Shown here one piece after another: positions 34,762 through 45,093 of a DNA stretch of 64,000 bases. Both the position numbers and the translations under genes were made by a program. Source of the stretch: Saccharothrix obliqua (GTDB taxonomy: Bacteria; Actinomycetota; Actinomycetes; Mycobacteriales; Pseudonocardiaceae). The DNA lies in contig NZ_JAHXGQ010000001.1 of assembly GCF_019375475.1 (NCBI RefSeq), positions 1,178,001 to 1,242,000 on the forward strand, in the 5' to 3' direction. The notes beneath the pieces are model-generated. The model was not told where the DNA came from and searched no databases. It saw only the letters and a list, made by a program, of their open reading frames with translations. How positions within the stretch are numbered: position 1 is the stretch's first letter; each line of letters starts with the position of its first letter.

Positions 34762-35622
34762 TCACCACGCGGCACCGGGTTCCTCGGCGTCGTCACGCAG
34801 CACGGTGCCCTCGATGAGCCCGTACGGGCGGTCCACCGCGTGGAACACCTCGTTGTGGTTCTCCAGCCCGAACGGTGACAGGTCGACCGCGAAGTGGTGC
34901 TTGTTCGGCATCGACATGCGGATCTCGGCGATCTCCGGGCCCGTCTCCACCGCCGCGCGCCCCATCTCGTACAGGGTCTGCTGCAACGACAGGCTGCGCC
35001 GGTCGGCGAACGTCCGCAGCAACGCCGCGCGGACCCGCGTGAAGCTCGCGGTCCAGTCGACACCCGGACCCTGGTGCCGCCAGCGCGCGGTCACGGACGT
35101 CGCCAGGACGCGGTCGTCGGTCTCGGCCAGGGTCGTGTACCCGTCACGCGGGAAGCCGTGGAACTCGGAGCCGGCGGACTTCAACACCACCAGGTCGGTC
35201 AGCCCGGACACCACCCTGCTCCGGTCGCCGTCGACCGTCGCGGTGGCGGTGCGCCGTTCCCCGCTGCCGCGGACGAACGCGTGGTCGTGGCCGTTGATGC
35301 GTTGCCACGAGTGCTCCTCGACGAGGACGCGTGCACGGGTGATCGCCTGCTGCGTGATCACGAAGTGCCGGGCGAGCCGCAGCGCGAAATCCTCGATCTC
35401 GCCGACCGGTGCTTCCTTCGCGAACGCGTAGGCGGTGTTCTTCTGCGTGTCCGTGGGGAGGACGTCGGCGTTGTCCCCGTTGAGGTGGGCGTCCGCGAGG
35501 TCGCCTCGCAACGACGTGGTGACCGTGAGGTCGCGGATGGTGTGCACCGGGCCGTCGCGGGTCACGGTGACGAGTCGGATTTCGGCTTTCCCGTACTGGT
35601 TCGGTCCCAGGACGATGCCCAT
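34762..35622 (-). CDS. Urate oxidase (uricase)
   Basis: This 286-residue cofactor-independent uricase oxidises urate to 5-hydroxyisourate in purine degradation. Conserved parts are GPNQYGKAEIRLV (Lys12), NADVLPTDTQKNT (Thr57), LVVLKSAGSEFHGFPRD, and MSMPNKHHF (His242) near the C-terminus, the residues of the proton-relay active site. Length is standard. No HIU hydrolase or OHCU decarboxylase gene is adjacent. It is convergent with the CBS-like gene and divergent from the secreted hydrolase gene. Confidence 0.95.
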   Translation of the reverse strand: MGIVLGPNQYGKAEIRLVTVTRDGPVHTIRDLTVTTSLRGDLADAHLNGDNADVLPTDTQKNTAYAFAKEAPVGEIEDFALRLARHFVITQQAITRARVLVEEHSWQRINGHDHAFVRGSGERRTATATVDGDRSRVVSGLTDLVVLKSAGSEFHGFPRDGYTTLAETDDRVLATSVTARWRHQGPGVDWTASFTRVRAALLRTFADRRSLSLQQTLYEMGRAAVETGPEIAEIRMSMPNKHHFAVDLSPFGLENHNEVFHAVDRPYGLIEGTVLRDDAEEPGAAW

Positions 35623-35720
35623 CGACCCACTCTCCCAGGGCGTGTCAACACCTGTCCCGGGTTCGCGGGCTTCGTCGCGTGTCCGATGTGGACTCCCACG
35701 ACGCGGCTGGTGACGCGTGA

Positions 35721-35733
35721 TAACGCGGCGTTA
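35721..35733. promoter_or_regulatory. Short inverted repeat upstream of uricase
   Basis: TAACGCGGCGTTA has 5-bp arms (TAACG/CGTTA) around CGG. It is located 99 bp upstream of the uricase start and 130 bp upstream of the divergent hydrolase gene. It is an AT-richer island in GC-rich surroundings and a candidate operator. Confidence 0.35.
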
Positions 35734-35862
35734 CGGGGAGATCACACGACGGCGGTCTTGTAGTCAGCCTGCGGTGGGACTCCACGTCCGACTTCAGTCG
35801 GTTGTGTGTCATCACAAGCCCTGACAGCCTGCGAAAACCCGAATGGGTGATCAGGAGAGAGG

Positions 35863-37416
35863 GTGGAAGCTGTGAGACTGATCTTCCGAGCGTTAGGCGG
35901 TGCGGGCACGGCCATCGCGCTCGTCGCCGGCATGACGTCGTTCGCGTCCGCCGAGCCGGGTGGGACGGCCGAGGCGGAGGCGTTCACCGCCGCGCCGATC
36001 GACTGGCGACCGTGCCCCGAACTCGCCGACGTCGAGTGCGGCACGGTGAACCTCCCCGTCGACTGGTCGAAACCGCGGGGTGCGCGCTTCGACCTCGCGG
36101 TGGCCCGGCGCAAGGCCACCGACCCCGGCAAGCGGATCGGCGTCCTGCTGATCAACCCGGGCGGTCCCGGCGGCTCCGGCGTCGACTTCGCCCTCGGTGC
36201 GAACAACTACTTCAGTCAGCGGGTCCAGGAGCGGTTCGACATCATCGGCTTCGACCCGCGTGGTGTCGCGCGCAGTCAGCCGATCAAGTGCTCGCTCGAC
36301 GTCCTGCGCCGGCAGCCGGCCACCCCGACCGACCGGGCGAGCTTCGAGGCGCTCGGCCGGTACAACCGGGAGCTGGCCGCCGACTGCCGCGCGCAGAGCG
36401 GGCCGATGTACGACCACGCCGACACCATCGGCGTCATCAACGACATCGACGCCCTGCGCCGCGCCCTCGGTGAGCGCCAGATCAACTACTACGGCGTCTC
36501 CTACGGCACGCTCATCGGCCAGCAGTACGCCGAGCGCTACGGGCGCAACATCCGGTCGATGATCATCGACTCCAACATGGACCACAGCATCGACACGTGG
36601 GGGTTCAACGAGACCGAGGCGCGCACCGCCGAGGACTCGTTCAACGAGTTCGTGAAGTGGTGTGACCGCACCACGTCCTGCGCGCTGCACGGACAGGACG
36701 TGGCGAAGGCGTGGGACGCCCTGCTGGCCAAGGCGGACCGCGGCGAGGTCGTCGACCCCCAGGACCCCACCGTCAAGATCACCGCCGACACGATCATCGG
36801 CGCCGCGTTCGGCGCGTTCTACGGCCCGAACTGGCAGGAGCTGTCCGAGGCGCTGGTGTCGATCGGCGCGGGCAGGTCCGTGCCGAAGGCGTTCACGGCC
36901 GAGGCGGTCCACAACCCGTTCCCGGCGGTGTTCTGCCAGGACTGGAACGTGCGCGTGCGGAGCTACGGCGAGTTCTCCGCCCTCACCCGGCGGGCCACGC
37001 GGCTCGCGCCCCACATGCGTGGCTCGACCCTCGGCCAGACCGCGATCTCCGGCTGCATCGGCCTGCCGGAGAAGGTGAACAACCCGCAGCACCGCCTGCG
37101 CATCAAGGACGCCCCGAAGATCCTGATGCTGAACGCCCTGCACGACCCGGCGACGGGTTACGAGTGGGCCGTCGAAGCTCATCGCCAGAGCCGCGACACC
37201 ACGGTCCTGCTCACCTACGAGGGCTGGGGCCACGGCGTCTACGACCGCAGCGACTGCACCGTGAACGCGAGTGACGCCTACCTGATCGACCGCGAGGTTC
37301 CGCGCAACGGGACGCGTTGTGCCGCCGTCGAACCGCAGCCGTCGGTCGCGCGTGCCACGAGCGTGCCGCGCGTGCCGGTCGGCCCGAACCCGGCGGTGCC
37401 GGGCTGGCTCGGCTGA
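35863..37416 (+). CDS. Secreted alpha/beta hydrolase, tripeptidyl aminopeptidase-like
   Basis: This 517-residue exported serine hydrolase is of the Streptomyces tripeptidyl aminopeptidase type (S33). It has a signal peptide of about 31 residues ending FASA|EP, the oxyanion-hole motif NPGGPGGSG, the nucleophile Ser213 in GVSYGTLIG, acid Asp428 in HDPATGYEW and His457 in GWGHGVY. Several cysteine pairs fit extracellular disulfides. The C-terminal TAP-like region (about 400-480) is present. AGGAGAG precedes the GTG; a GTG three codons later (MRLIFRALGG) is also possible. A hairpin terminator follows. Confidence 0.92.
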   Translation: MEAVRLIFRALGGAGTAIALVAGMTSFASAEPGGTAEAEAFTAAPIDWRPCPELADVECGTVNLPVDWSKPRGARFDLAVARRKATDPGKRIGVLLINPGGPGGSGVDFALGANNYFSQRVQERFDIIGFDPRGVARSQPIKCSLDVLRRQPATPTDRASFEALGRYNRELAADCRAQSGPMYDHADTIGVINDIDALRRALGERQINYYGVSYGTLIGQQYAERYGRNIRSMIIDSNMDHSIDTWGFNETEARTAEDSFNEFVKWCDRTTSCALHGQDVAKAWDALLAKADRGEVVDPQDPTVKITADTIIGAAFGAFYGPNWQELSEALVSIGAGRSVPKAFTAEAVHNPFPAVFCQDWNVRVRSYGEFSALTRRATRLAPHMRGSTLGQTAISGCIGLPEKVNNPQHRLRIKDAPKILMLNALHDPATGYEWAVEAHRQSRDTTVLLTYEGWGHGVYDRSDCTVNASDAYLIDREVPRNGTRCAAVEPQPSVARATSVPRVPVGPNPAVPGWLG

Positions 37417-37425
37417 CACCCGACG

Positions 37426-37461
37426 CGGAGGGCCGTCCCACTGCCGCGGGGCGGCCCTCCG
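37426..37461 (+). terminator. Hairpin terminator after secreted hydrolase
   Basis: Perfect 10-bp arms (CGGAGGGCCG / CGGCCCTCCG) flank a 16-base loop, starting 10 bp after the stop. It separates the hydrolase from the amt operon. The T-run is poor. Confidence 0.7.
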
Positions 37462-37467
37462 TCGTGT

Positions 37468-37516
37468 GAAACGCACCCGTAACACCCGCACCCGGACAGT
37501 TCACGCCCGCGAAACA
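37468..37516. promoter_or_regulatory. GlnR-like binding array upstream of amt
   Basis: Half-sites occur at exact 11-bp phasing: GAAAC (37468), GTAAC (37479), a degenerate ACCCG (37490), TTCAC (37501) and GAAAC (37512). The actinobacterial GlnR box is gTnAC-n6-GaAAC repeated, so TTCAC-n6-GAAAC is a full box and GAAAC-n6-GTAAC is a b-a pair. The array ends 70 bp before the amt start, which suits activation under nitrogen limitation. Confidence 0.6.
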
Positions 37517-37585
37517 CGCGGCGCGGCCCGTGGAAACAGGCGGTCCCGATGCTCCCTGCATCTCCGATACGAGGTGGAGGTCGCA

Positions 37586-39185
<1,600 letters not shown>

Positions 39186-39190
39186 CGGCC

Positions 39191-41467
39191 GTGATGCGTG
39201 ACGAGGAGGCCGCCGCGGCGGACGACCTGGTGCGGGCCCGCGACCGGCTGCTCGCGCCCGGACCGCACCGGCGCACCGGGCGGTCCCTGCGTGCGGCGCT
39301 GGTCGACCTGCACGAGTTCTGGCTGGTCGGGCACGCGGCGCGGTCCGGTGTCGTGGCGGGCGGGCTCGCCCTGGTCGCCGTCGGCGGGCTGGGCAGACGC
39401 GAGTTGGTGCCGTACTCGGACCTGGACCTCGTGCTGGTGCACGACGGCCGTGCGGGCGTGGAGGCCGTGGCGGAGCGGCTCTGGTACCCGCTGTGGAACT
39501 CCGGCATCGGCCTGGACCACTCGGTGCGCACGGTCGGCGAGGCGTTGCGCGTCGCGGCGGACGACCTGCGCACCGCGTTGGGGTTGCTGGAGCTGCGGCA
39601 CGTCGCGGGCGACCCGGAGATCAGCGGCCGGCTCGCCGCGGGCGCGCGCCAGGCGTGGCGCGCCGGCGTGCGGTCCAGGCTGGACGAGGTGGTCGAGTCG
39701 GCGCGGCGGCGGTGGGCGCGTGGCGGCGAGGTCGCGCACCGCGCGGAACCGGACCTCAAGCACGGGCGGGGCGGGCTGCGTGACGTGGCGTTGCTCGACG
39801 CGTTGGCCGTGGCGCGGTTGACCGACCGGCCACCGGCGGAGGTCGACGCGGCACGCGGGTTGCTGCTGGACGTGCGGACCGAGTTGCGCCGGGTCGCGGG
39901 CGGGCCGCGGGACGTGCTGCGGGCGCAGGACGGCGACGAGGTGGCGGCGGCGCTGGGCCTGGCGGACCGGTACGCGCTGGCCCGCGCCACGTCGTCGGCG
40001 GCACGCACCATCGGGTACGCGGTGGACGTGGCGTTGCGTGCCGGTGCGCTCCCGGCGCGACGGGTCCCGACGCGCCGCCCGCTGGCCGAGGGCGTCGTGC
40101 TGCACGGTGACGAGGTGGCGCTGGCGCGTGACGCCGTGCCGCACCGCGATCCGGTGCTGCTGCTGCGGGTGGCCGCCGCGGCGGCGCGTGGCTCGCGCCC
40201 GATCGCGCCGGGCGCGCTGGCGCGGCTCGCCGAGTCCGCGCCCGAGCTGCGTGGCCCGTGGCCGCGTGCGGCGCTGGACGGGTTGGTGGCGTTGCTCGGC
40301 AGCGGCGCGGGCCTGGTCGACGTGGTGGAGGCGTTGGACCGCACCGGGCTGTGGGGTCGGCTGTTCCCCGAGTGGGGCGCGGTCCGCGACCTGCCGCCCC
40401 GCGACGCCGCGCACGTGTGGACCGTGGACCGGCACCTGGTGGAGACCGCGGTGTGCGCGGCCCGGTCGGCGACCCGCGTGTCCCGGCCCGACCTGCTGCT
40501 GCTCGGCGCGTTGCTGCACGACCTCGGCAAGGGCCGCGACCGGGACCACTCGGTGGTCGGCGCGGCGCTCGCCCGGCAGGTCGGGCGGCGGCTGGGCCTG
40601 CGGTCGCAGGACGTCGCGACGCTGGCCGCCCTCGTGCGCCACCACCTGCTGCTGCCGCACACCGCGACCCGGCGGGACGTCGCGGACGAGGCGACGGTGC
40701 GGCGCGTGGTCCACGTGCTGGGTGGCGACCCGGTGCTGCTGGAGCTGCTGCACGCGCTCACCGAAGCCGACGCCCGCGCCACCGGTCCCGGCGCGTGGAC
40801 GGACTGGCGGGCGGCCCTGGTCGGCGACCTGGTGAACCGCTGCCGGGCCGCGATGGCCGGCCAACCCCTCCCGCCGCCGGAACCGCTCACGCCGGACCTG
40901 CGTGCCCTGGCCCGCACCGCCGGTGGACCGGTCGTCCGGGCGATCGGGGGTGGGTACGCGGTGGTGGCGCCCGACCGGCCGGGCCTGCTGTCCAAGGCGG
41001 CAGGCGTGCTGGCGTTGCACTCGCTGGAGGTGCGCTCGGCGGTGCTGCGTGCGCACGCGGGCGTGGCGGTGGACGTGTTCGCGGCGGCGCCGCGCTTCGG
41101 CTCACCGCCGGACGTGGCGTTGCTGCGGGAGCAGTTGGCGCGTGCGCTCGACGGGACGCTCCCGCTGGCCGACCGGCTGGCCGCGAAGGAACGCGACTAC
41201 GGCGGCCCGCCCCGCGATTCGCCCCCGCCACGCGTGCTGTGGTTCGACCACGAGGCGACCGGCGCCGTGGTGCTGGAACTGCGGGCGGCCGACCGGATCG
41301 GCCTGCTGCACCGCGTGGCGTGCGCGTTGGAGCGGTGCGGGGTGGACGTGGTGTGGGCACGTGTGGCCACGCTCGGGACGACGGTCGTGGACTCGTTCGC
41401 CATCGCGGGGCTGGGTGCCGGTCGGCGGCGGGAGGTGGAACGGGCGGTCCTCGCGGCGGCCCGGTGA
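39191..41467 (+). CDS. glnD: PII nucleotidyltransferase GlnD
   Basis: This 758-residue bifunctional PII-modifying enzyme has the nucleotidyltransferase motif GGLGRRELVPYSDLDLVLV at about 65-83 (metal-binding Asp77 and Asp79), an HD phosphohydrolase motif HDLGKGRDRDHS near 443 for demodification, and two C-terminal ACT domains (about 590-660 and 695-755) that sense glutamine. In actinobacteria this enzyme adenylylates rather than uridylylates PII. It starts 5 bp after glnB, at a GTG or the ATG one codon later. The C-terminal ACT domains are complete. Confidence 0.94.
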   Translation: MMRDEEAAAADDLVRARDRLLAPGPHRRTGRSLRAALVDLHEFWLVGHAARSGVVAGGLALVAVGGLGRRELVPYSDLDLVLVHDGRAGVEAVAERLWYPLWNSGIGLDHSVRTVGEALRVAADDLRTALGLLELRHVAGDPEISGRLAAGARQAWRAGVRSRLDEVVESARRRWARGGEVAHRAEPDLKHGRGGLRDVALLDALAVARLTDRPPAEVDAARGLLLDVRTELRRVAGGPRDVLRAQDGDEVAAALGLADRYALARATSSAARTIGYAVDVALRAGALPARRVPTRRPLAEGVVLHGDEVALARDAVPHRDPVLLLRVAAAAARGSRPIAPGALARLAESAPELRGPWPRAALDGLVALLGSGAGLVDVVEALDRTGLWGRLFPEWGAVRDLPPRDAAHVWTVDRHLVETAVCAARSATRVSRPDLLLLGALLHDLGKGRDRDHSVVGAALARQVGRRLGLRSQDVATLAALVRHHLLLPHTATRRDVADEATVRRVVHVLGGDPVLLELLHALTEADARATGPGAWTDWRAALVGDLVNRCRAAMAGQPLPPPEPLTPDLRALARTAGGPVVRAIGGGYAVVAPDRPGLLSKAAGVLALHSLEVRSAVLRAHAGVAVDVFAAAPRFGSPPDVALLREQLARALDGTLPLADRLAAKERDYGGPPRDSPPPRVLWFDHEATGAVVLELRAADRIGLLHRVACALERCGVDVVWARVATLGTTVVDSFAIAGLGAGRRREVERAVLAAAR

Positions 41468-41539
41468 GTAGGTCTACGCAGGACCGATGCGGGTGGTCAC
41501 GCTGCCTTCACCCCTATGGGGGAGGGCAGGCTTCATGCC

Positions 41540-41578
41540 GTGACGCGGGGGTCCCGCGCAGGGGGGCGGGAGCGTCAC
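41540..41578 (+). terminator. Candidate terminator of amt-glnB-glnD
   Basis: Arms GTGACGC and GCGTCAC enclose a G/C-rich interior (CGGGGGTCCCGCG and GGGCGGGA) that can pair further. It starts 73 bp after the glnD stop. No U-tract follows. Confidence 0.4.
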
Positions 41579-41767
41579 CTGGTGAATGGCCCGGGGGCGG
41601 TCCATCGAGGGGTTGGGCCGCCCTTGGGTCGGGACACGATTCCGTGGTCGCCGTCCACCTCTACGGGCAGACCGACGACCGGGCGCGGGACAACCGCGAA
41701 GCCGAGGCGCCGCACGCGCGGTCCGTCCGCGCGAAGTGATCAACAGCGCACCACGGGCGGAACAAGT

Positions 41768-41788
41768 GCGTGGCGGGAACTGCCACGC
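41768..41788 (+). other. Hairpin just upstream of P-loop gene
   Basis: GCGTGGC-GGGAACT-GCCACGC is a perfect 7-bp stem with a 7-base loop, ending 20 bp before the ATG at 41809. It could act in the leader RNA or as an operator. The TTTAGTAT right before the ATG looks like a -10 element only if the transcript is leaderless from a later start. Confidence 0.35.
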
Positions 41789-41808
41789 GCCCGATACGTC
41801 TCTTTAGT

Positions 41809-42375
41809 ATGGATGCGATGACCGCCGTCGCCGTAGCGCCGCGTGCGCTGGTCGTGCTGGCCGGGTTGCCCGGAGCGGGCAAGACGACGATGTTGGCCGG
41901 GGTCGACCTGGGGGGCTCGTCGGCCGTCGTGCTGGACTCCGACCAGGTCCGCGGCTACCTCAGGGGTGTGCTGCCCGGCGTCCCGTATCGGCTGTACCGG
42001 CCGCTGGTGCACCTGGTCCACCGGTTCCGGATCCTGTGGTTCACGGTGTTCGGGGTCGGGTTGCTGTTGGTCCACGAGCCCTCCACGCGCCCTTCCACGC
42101 GGGCCGGGTTGGTCGTCGCCGGGCTGGTCGGCCGCCGTCCCCGGCACTTCCTGTGGCTGGACGTCCCGGCCGAGGAGGCGTTGGCGGGCCAGGTGCGGCG
42201 CGGTCGGGTGATCCGCAGCGGGTCGTTCGCGCGGCACGTCCGGCGGGCCGGGCGGTTGCGCCGGCGCTTCGCCGCCGGGCAGGCGCCCCGCGGCTTCCAC
42301 GGGTTGACCGTGCTGCGCCGGGGCGACCGGCTGCGGCTGTCCGTGGTGCCGAGCGGCTACCCTGGCGGGTGGTAA
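41809..42375 (+). CDS. P-loop ATPase/kinase-like protein
   Basis: This 188-residue protein of the AAA_33 / zeta-toxin-like kinase group has Walker A GLPGAGKTTML near residues 17-27, VVLDSDQVRGYLRGVLPG (the acceptor-binding region after the P-loop), and HFLWLDVPAEEALAGQVRRGR (lid arginines). Such proteins phosphorylate small molecules or nucleotides, but the substrate is not clear here. The start is ATG at 41809 or ATG at 41818. It ends 35 bp before ffh. Confidence 0.72.
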   Translation: MDAMTAVAVAPRALVVLAGLPGAGKTTMLAGVDLGGSSAVVLDSDQVRGYLRGVLPGVPYRLYRPLVHLVHRFRILWFTVFGVGLLLVHEPSTRPSTRAGLVVAGLVGRRPRHFLWLDVPAEEALAGQVRRGRVIRSGSFARHVRRAGRLRRRFAAGQAPRGFHGLTVLRRGDRLRLSVVPSGYPGGW

Positions 42376-42410
42376 TTCGGTCCGAACGACGTGCGAGGTC
42401 TGGCGGCAAC

Positions 42411-43952
42411 GTGTTCAACACCCTTTCCGACCGGCTCACCTCGGTCCTCCAGAACCTGCGGGGCAAGGGGCGGCTGTCCGACGCCGACATCGACGCCACC
42501 GCGCGGGAGATCCGGGTGGCGTTGCTGGAGGCGGACGTCGCGCTGCCGGTCGTCCGGACCTTCATCGCCAAGGTCAAGGAGCGGGCCAAGGGCGCGGAGG
42601 TCTCGCAGGCCCTGAACCCCGCCCAGCAGGTCGTCAAGATCGTCAACGAGGAACTGGTCGCGATCCTCGGCGGCGAGACGCGGCGGCTGAACCTGGCCAA
42701 GAACCCGCCGAGCGTGATCATGCTCGCGGGCCTCCAGGGCGCGGGCAAGACGACGCTCGCGGGCAAGCTGGCGAAGTGGCTGCGGGGCCAGGGCCACACG
42801 CCGATGCTGGTCGCGTGCGACTTGCAGCGCCCGAACGCGGTGACGCAGCTCCAGGTGGTCGGTGAGCGGGCCGGTGTGCCGGTGTTCGCACCCGAGCCGG
42901 GCAACGGCGTCGGCGACCCGGTGGACGTGGCGCGCCGCGGCATCGAGGAGGCCAAGCGGGCGCAGCACGACATCGTCGTGGTCGACACGGCGGGCCGCCT
43001 GGGCGTCGACGAGGAGATGATGCGCCAGGCGATCGACATCCGCGCCGCCGTGCAGCCCGACGAGGTGCTGTTCGTGGTCGACGCGATGATCGGCCAGGAC
43101 GCCGTGAACACGGCGACGGCGTTCCGCGACGGCGTCGGCTTCACCGGCGTGGTGCTCACCAAGCTCGACGGCGACGCGCGCGGTGGCGCCGCGCTGTCCG
43201 TGCGCGAGGTGACCGGCCAGCCGATCCTGTTCGCGTCCAACGGCGAGAAGCTGGAGGACTTCGACGTCTTCCACCCGGACCGGATGGCGTCCCGCATCCT
43301 CGGCATGGGTGACGTGCTCACCCTGATCGAGCAGGCCGAGCAGGCGTTCGACGCGGACCAGGCCGAGGCCGCCGCGGTCAAGATGGGTTCCGGCCAGCTC
43401 ACGCTGGAGGACTTCCTGGAGCAGATGCTCACCCTGCGCAAGATGGGCCCCATCGCGAACCTGCTGGGGATGCTGCCCGGCGCGGGGCAGATGAAGGACC
43501 AGCTCGCGAACCTGGACGAGAAGCACCTGGACCGCGTGCAGGCGATCATCCGCGGCATGACGCCCGCCGAGCGGGACGACCCGAAGATCATCAACGCGTC
43601 GCGCCGGCTGCGCATCGCGAACGGCTCCGGCGTCCGGGTCAGCGATGTCAACGACCTGGTGAACCGGTTCTTCGAGGCCCGCAAGATGATGTCCCAGATG
43701 GCCGGCCGCTTCGGGCTGCCGGGCGCCCGGAACACCAAGAAGGGCAAGGGGAAGAAGGGCAAGAAGGGCAAGGGCCGCGGCCCGACGCCGCCGAAGGTGC
43801 GCGGCGGGTTCCCGCCCGGCCTGTTCGCGGGCGGCGGCGTGCCGGGTGGTGGCGTGCCGGGCGGCGTGCCCGAGCTGCCGCCGGGGCTGGGCGGCCTCGA
43901 CCAGCTCCCGCCCGGGTTCGACCCGTCGAAGCTGAAGTTCCCGAAGAAGTGA
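42411..43952 (+). CDS. ffh: Signal recognition particle protein Ffh
   Basis: This 513-residue SRP54 GTPase binds signal sequences and 4.5S RNA. The N domain begins MFNTLSDRLTSVLQNLRGKG. The G domain has GLQGAGKTTLAGKL near 108, DLQRPNAVTQL, DTAGRLGVDEEMM and TKLDGDARGG. The Met-rich M domain starts near 300 (FLEQMLTLRKMGPIANLLGML, RRLRIANGSG). The tail is unusual, with a Lys/Gly-rich tract (KKGKGKKGKKGKGRG) followed by Gly/Pro repeats GGGVPGGGVPGGVP. The GTG start gives the conserved N-terminus. Confidence 0.96.
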   Translation: MFNTLSDRLTSVLQNLRGKGRLSDADIDATAREIRVALLEADVALPVVRTFIAKVKERAKGAEVSQALNPAQQVVKIVNEELVAILGGETRRLNLAKNPPSVIMLAGLQGAGKTTLAGKLAKWLRGQGHTPMLVACDLQRPNAVTQLQVVGERAGVPVFAPEPGNGVGDPVDVARRGIEEAKRAQHDIVVVDTAGRLGVDEEMMRQAIDIRAAVQPDEVLFVVDAMIGQDAVNTATAFRDGVGFTGVVLTKLDGDARGGAALSVREVTGQPILFASNGEKLEDFDVFHPDRMASRILGMGDVLTLIEQAEQAFDADQAEAAAVKMGSGQLTLEDFLEQMLTLRKMGPIANLLGMLPGAGQMKDQLANLDEKHLDRVQAIIRGMTPAERDDPKIINASRRLRIANGSGVRVSDVNDLVNRFFEARKMMSQMAGRFGLPGARNTKKGKGKKGKKGKGRGPTPPKVRGGFPPGLFAGGGVPGGGVPGGVPELPPGLGGLDQLPPGFDPSKLKFPKK

Positions 43953-45022
43953 CCGGCCTGCACCTGCGCGGCGTCGTGCTGCCCGACGGCGAACCGCGTG
44001 ACCTGTGGGTGGTCAACGGGCGCATCCGCACGCAGGAGGTGCCCGGCGCGCGGACCGTCGTGGACGGCGGGTACCTGGTGCCGGGCCTGGTCGACGCGCA
44101 CTGCCACGTCGGCCTCGGCCCGCAGGGCGCGGTGGACCTGCCGGAGGCGGTGGAGCAGGCGTTGCTCGACCGCGCCGCCGGCACGCTGCTGATCCGCGAC
44201 TGCGGCTCGCCGATCGACACCCGGCCGCTCCAGGAGCGCCTGGACCTGCCGCGGCTGATCCGCGCGGGGCGCCACATCAGCCGCCCCAAGCGGTACATCA
44301 GGTACCTCGGCGTCGAGGTCGAGGACGTGCGGGACCTGCCGTCGGTGGTCGCCGAGCAGGTCGCGCGCGGCGACGGCTGGGTGAAGCTGGTCGGCGACTG
44401 GATCGACCGCGCGACCGGCGACCTGGCCCCGCTGTGGCCGGACGACGTGCTGGCGCGCGCGGTGGAGGTGGCGCACGAGGCGGGCGCGCGGGTGACCGCC
44501 CACGTGTTCGGCGAGGACGCCCTGCCCGGCCTGCTCGCGGCCGGCATCGACTGCGTCGAGCACGGCACCGGCCTCACCGACGACACCATCGCCACCATGG
44601 CCGCGGCGGGCACGGCGCTGGTGCCGACGCTGATCAACATCGAGAACTTCCCCGACATCGCGGCGTCCGGCGAGGACAAGTACCCCGTGTACGCGGCCCA
44701 CATGCGTGACCTGCACGCCCGCAACAAGGCGACCATCGCCGCGGCCGTGGAGGCGGGCATCCCGGTCTACGCGGGCACCGACGCGGGCGGCGGCATCCGG
44801 CACGGCCGGATCGTGGACGAGATCCAGGCGCTGCACGGCATCGGCATGTCGCGCACCGACGCGCTGGCCGCCGCCTCGTGGTCGGCACGCGCGTGGCTCG
44901 GCTTCCCGTCGTTGGTGGAGGGCGCGGCGGCGGACGTCGTGGTGTACGACGAAGACCCCCGGGAGGACCTGGCGGCGTTGCGCCACCCGTCGCTGGTGAT
45001 GCTTCGGGGCCGCATCCTCTGA
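43949..45022 (+). CDS. Amidohydrolase-family metal-dependent hydrolase
   Basis: This 357-residue amidohydrolase (imidazolonepropionase/prolidase-like branch) has the metal motif GLVDAHCHVGLG (HxH), WVKLVGDWID (bridging Lys position), TAHVFGEDALPG and EHGTG for the next histidines, and YAGTDAGGG (catalytic Asp). The C-terminal beta sandwich is typical (GAAADVVVYDEDPREDLAAL). Its GTG overlaps the ffh stop by 4 bp, so expression is coupled to ffh. The substrate is unknown; possible ones are N-acyl or cyclic amides and dipeptides. Confidence 0.85.
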   Translation: MTGLHLRGVVLPDGEPRDLWVVNGRIRTQEVPGARTVVDGGYLVPGLVDAHCHVGLGPQGAVDLPEAVEQALLDRAAGTLLIRDCGSPIDTRPLQERLDLPRLIRAGRHISRPKRYIRYLGVEVEDVRDLPSVVAEQVARGDGWVKLVGDWIDRATGDLAPLWPDDVLARAVEVAHEAGARVTAHVFGEDALPGLLAAGIDCVEHGTGLTDDTIATMAAAGTALVPTLINIENFPDIAASGEDKYPVYAAHMRDLHARNKATIAAAVEAGIPVYAGTDAGGGIRHGRIVDEIQALHGIGMSRTDALAAASWSARAWLGFPSLVEGAAADVVVYDEDPREDLAALRHPSLVMLRGRIL

Positions 45023-45093
45023 CCCGTCCGTCGGGGTGATCTTGAGCCGCCCTGGGCGATGCGCCCCGTGGTCGGGGCGCTACGTTCGGAGGG

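Larger units (their letters stand above)
41468..41808. other. Intergenic region after glnD
   Basis: This 341-bp spacer has no convincing gene; the short frames through it have no conserved look. It holds two hairpins. At 41540-41578, 7-bp arms GTGACGC/GCGTCAC with extra internal GC pairing are a candidate terminator of the amt-glnB-glnD operon. At 41768-41788, GCGTGGC/GCCACGC lies 20 bp before the next start codon. Confidence 0.55.
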
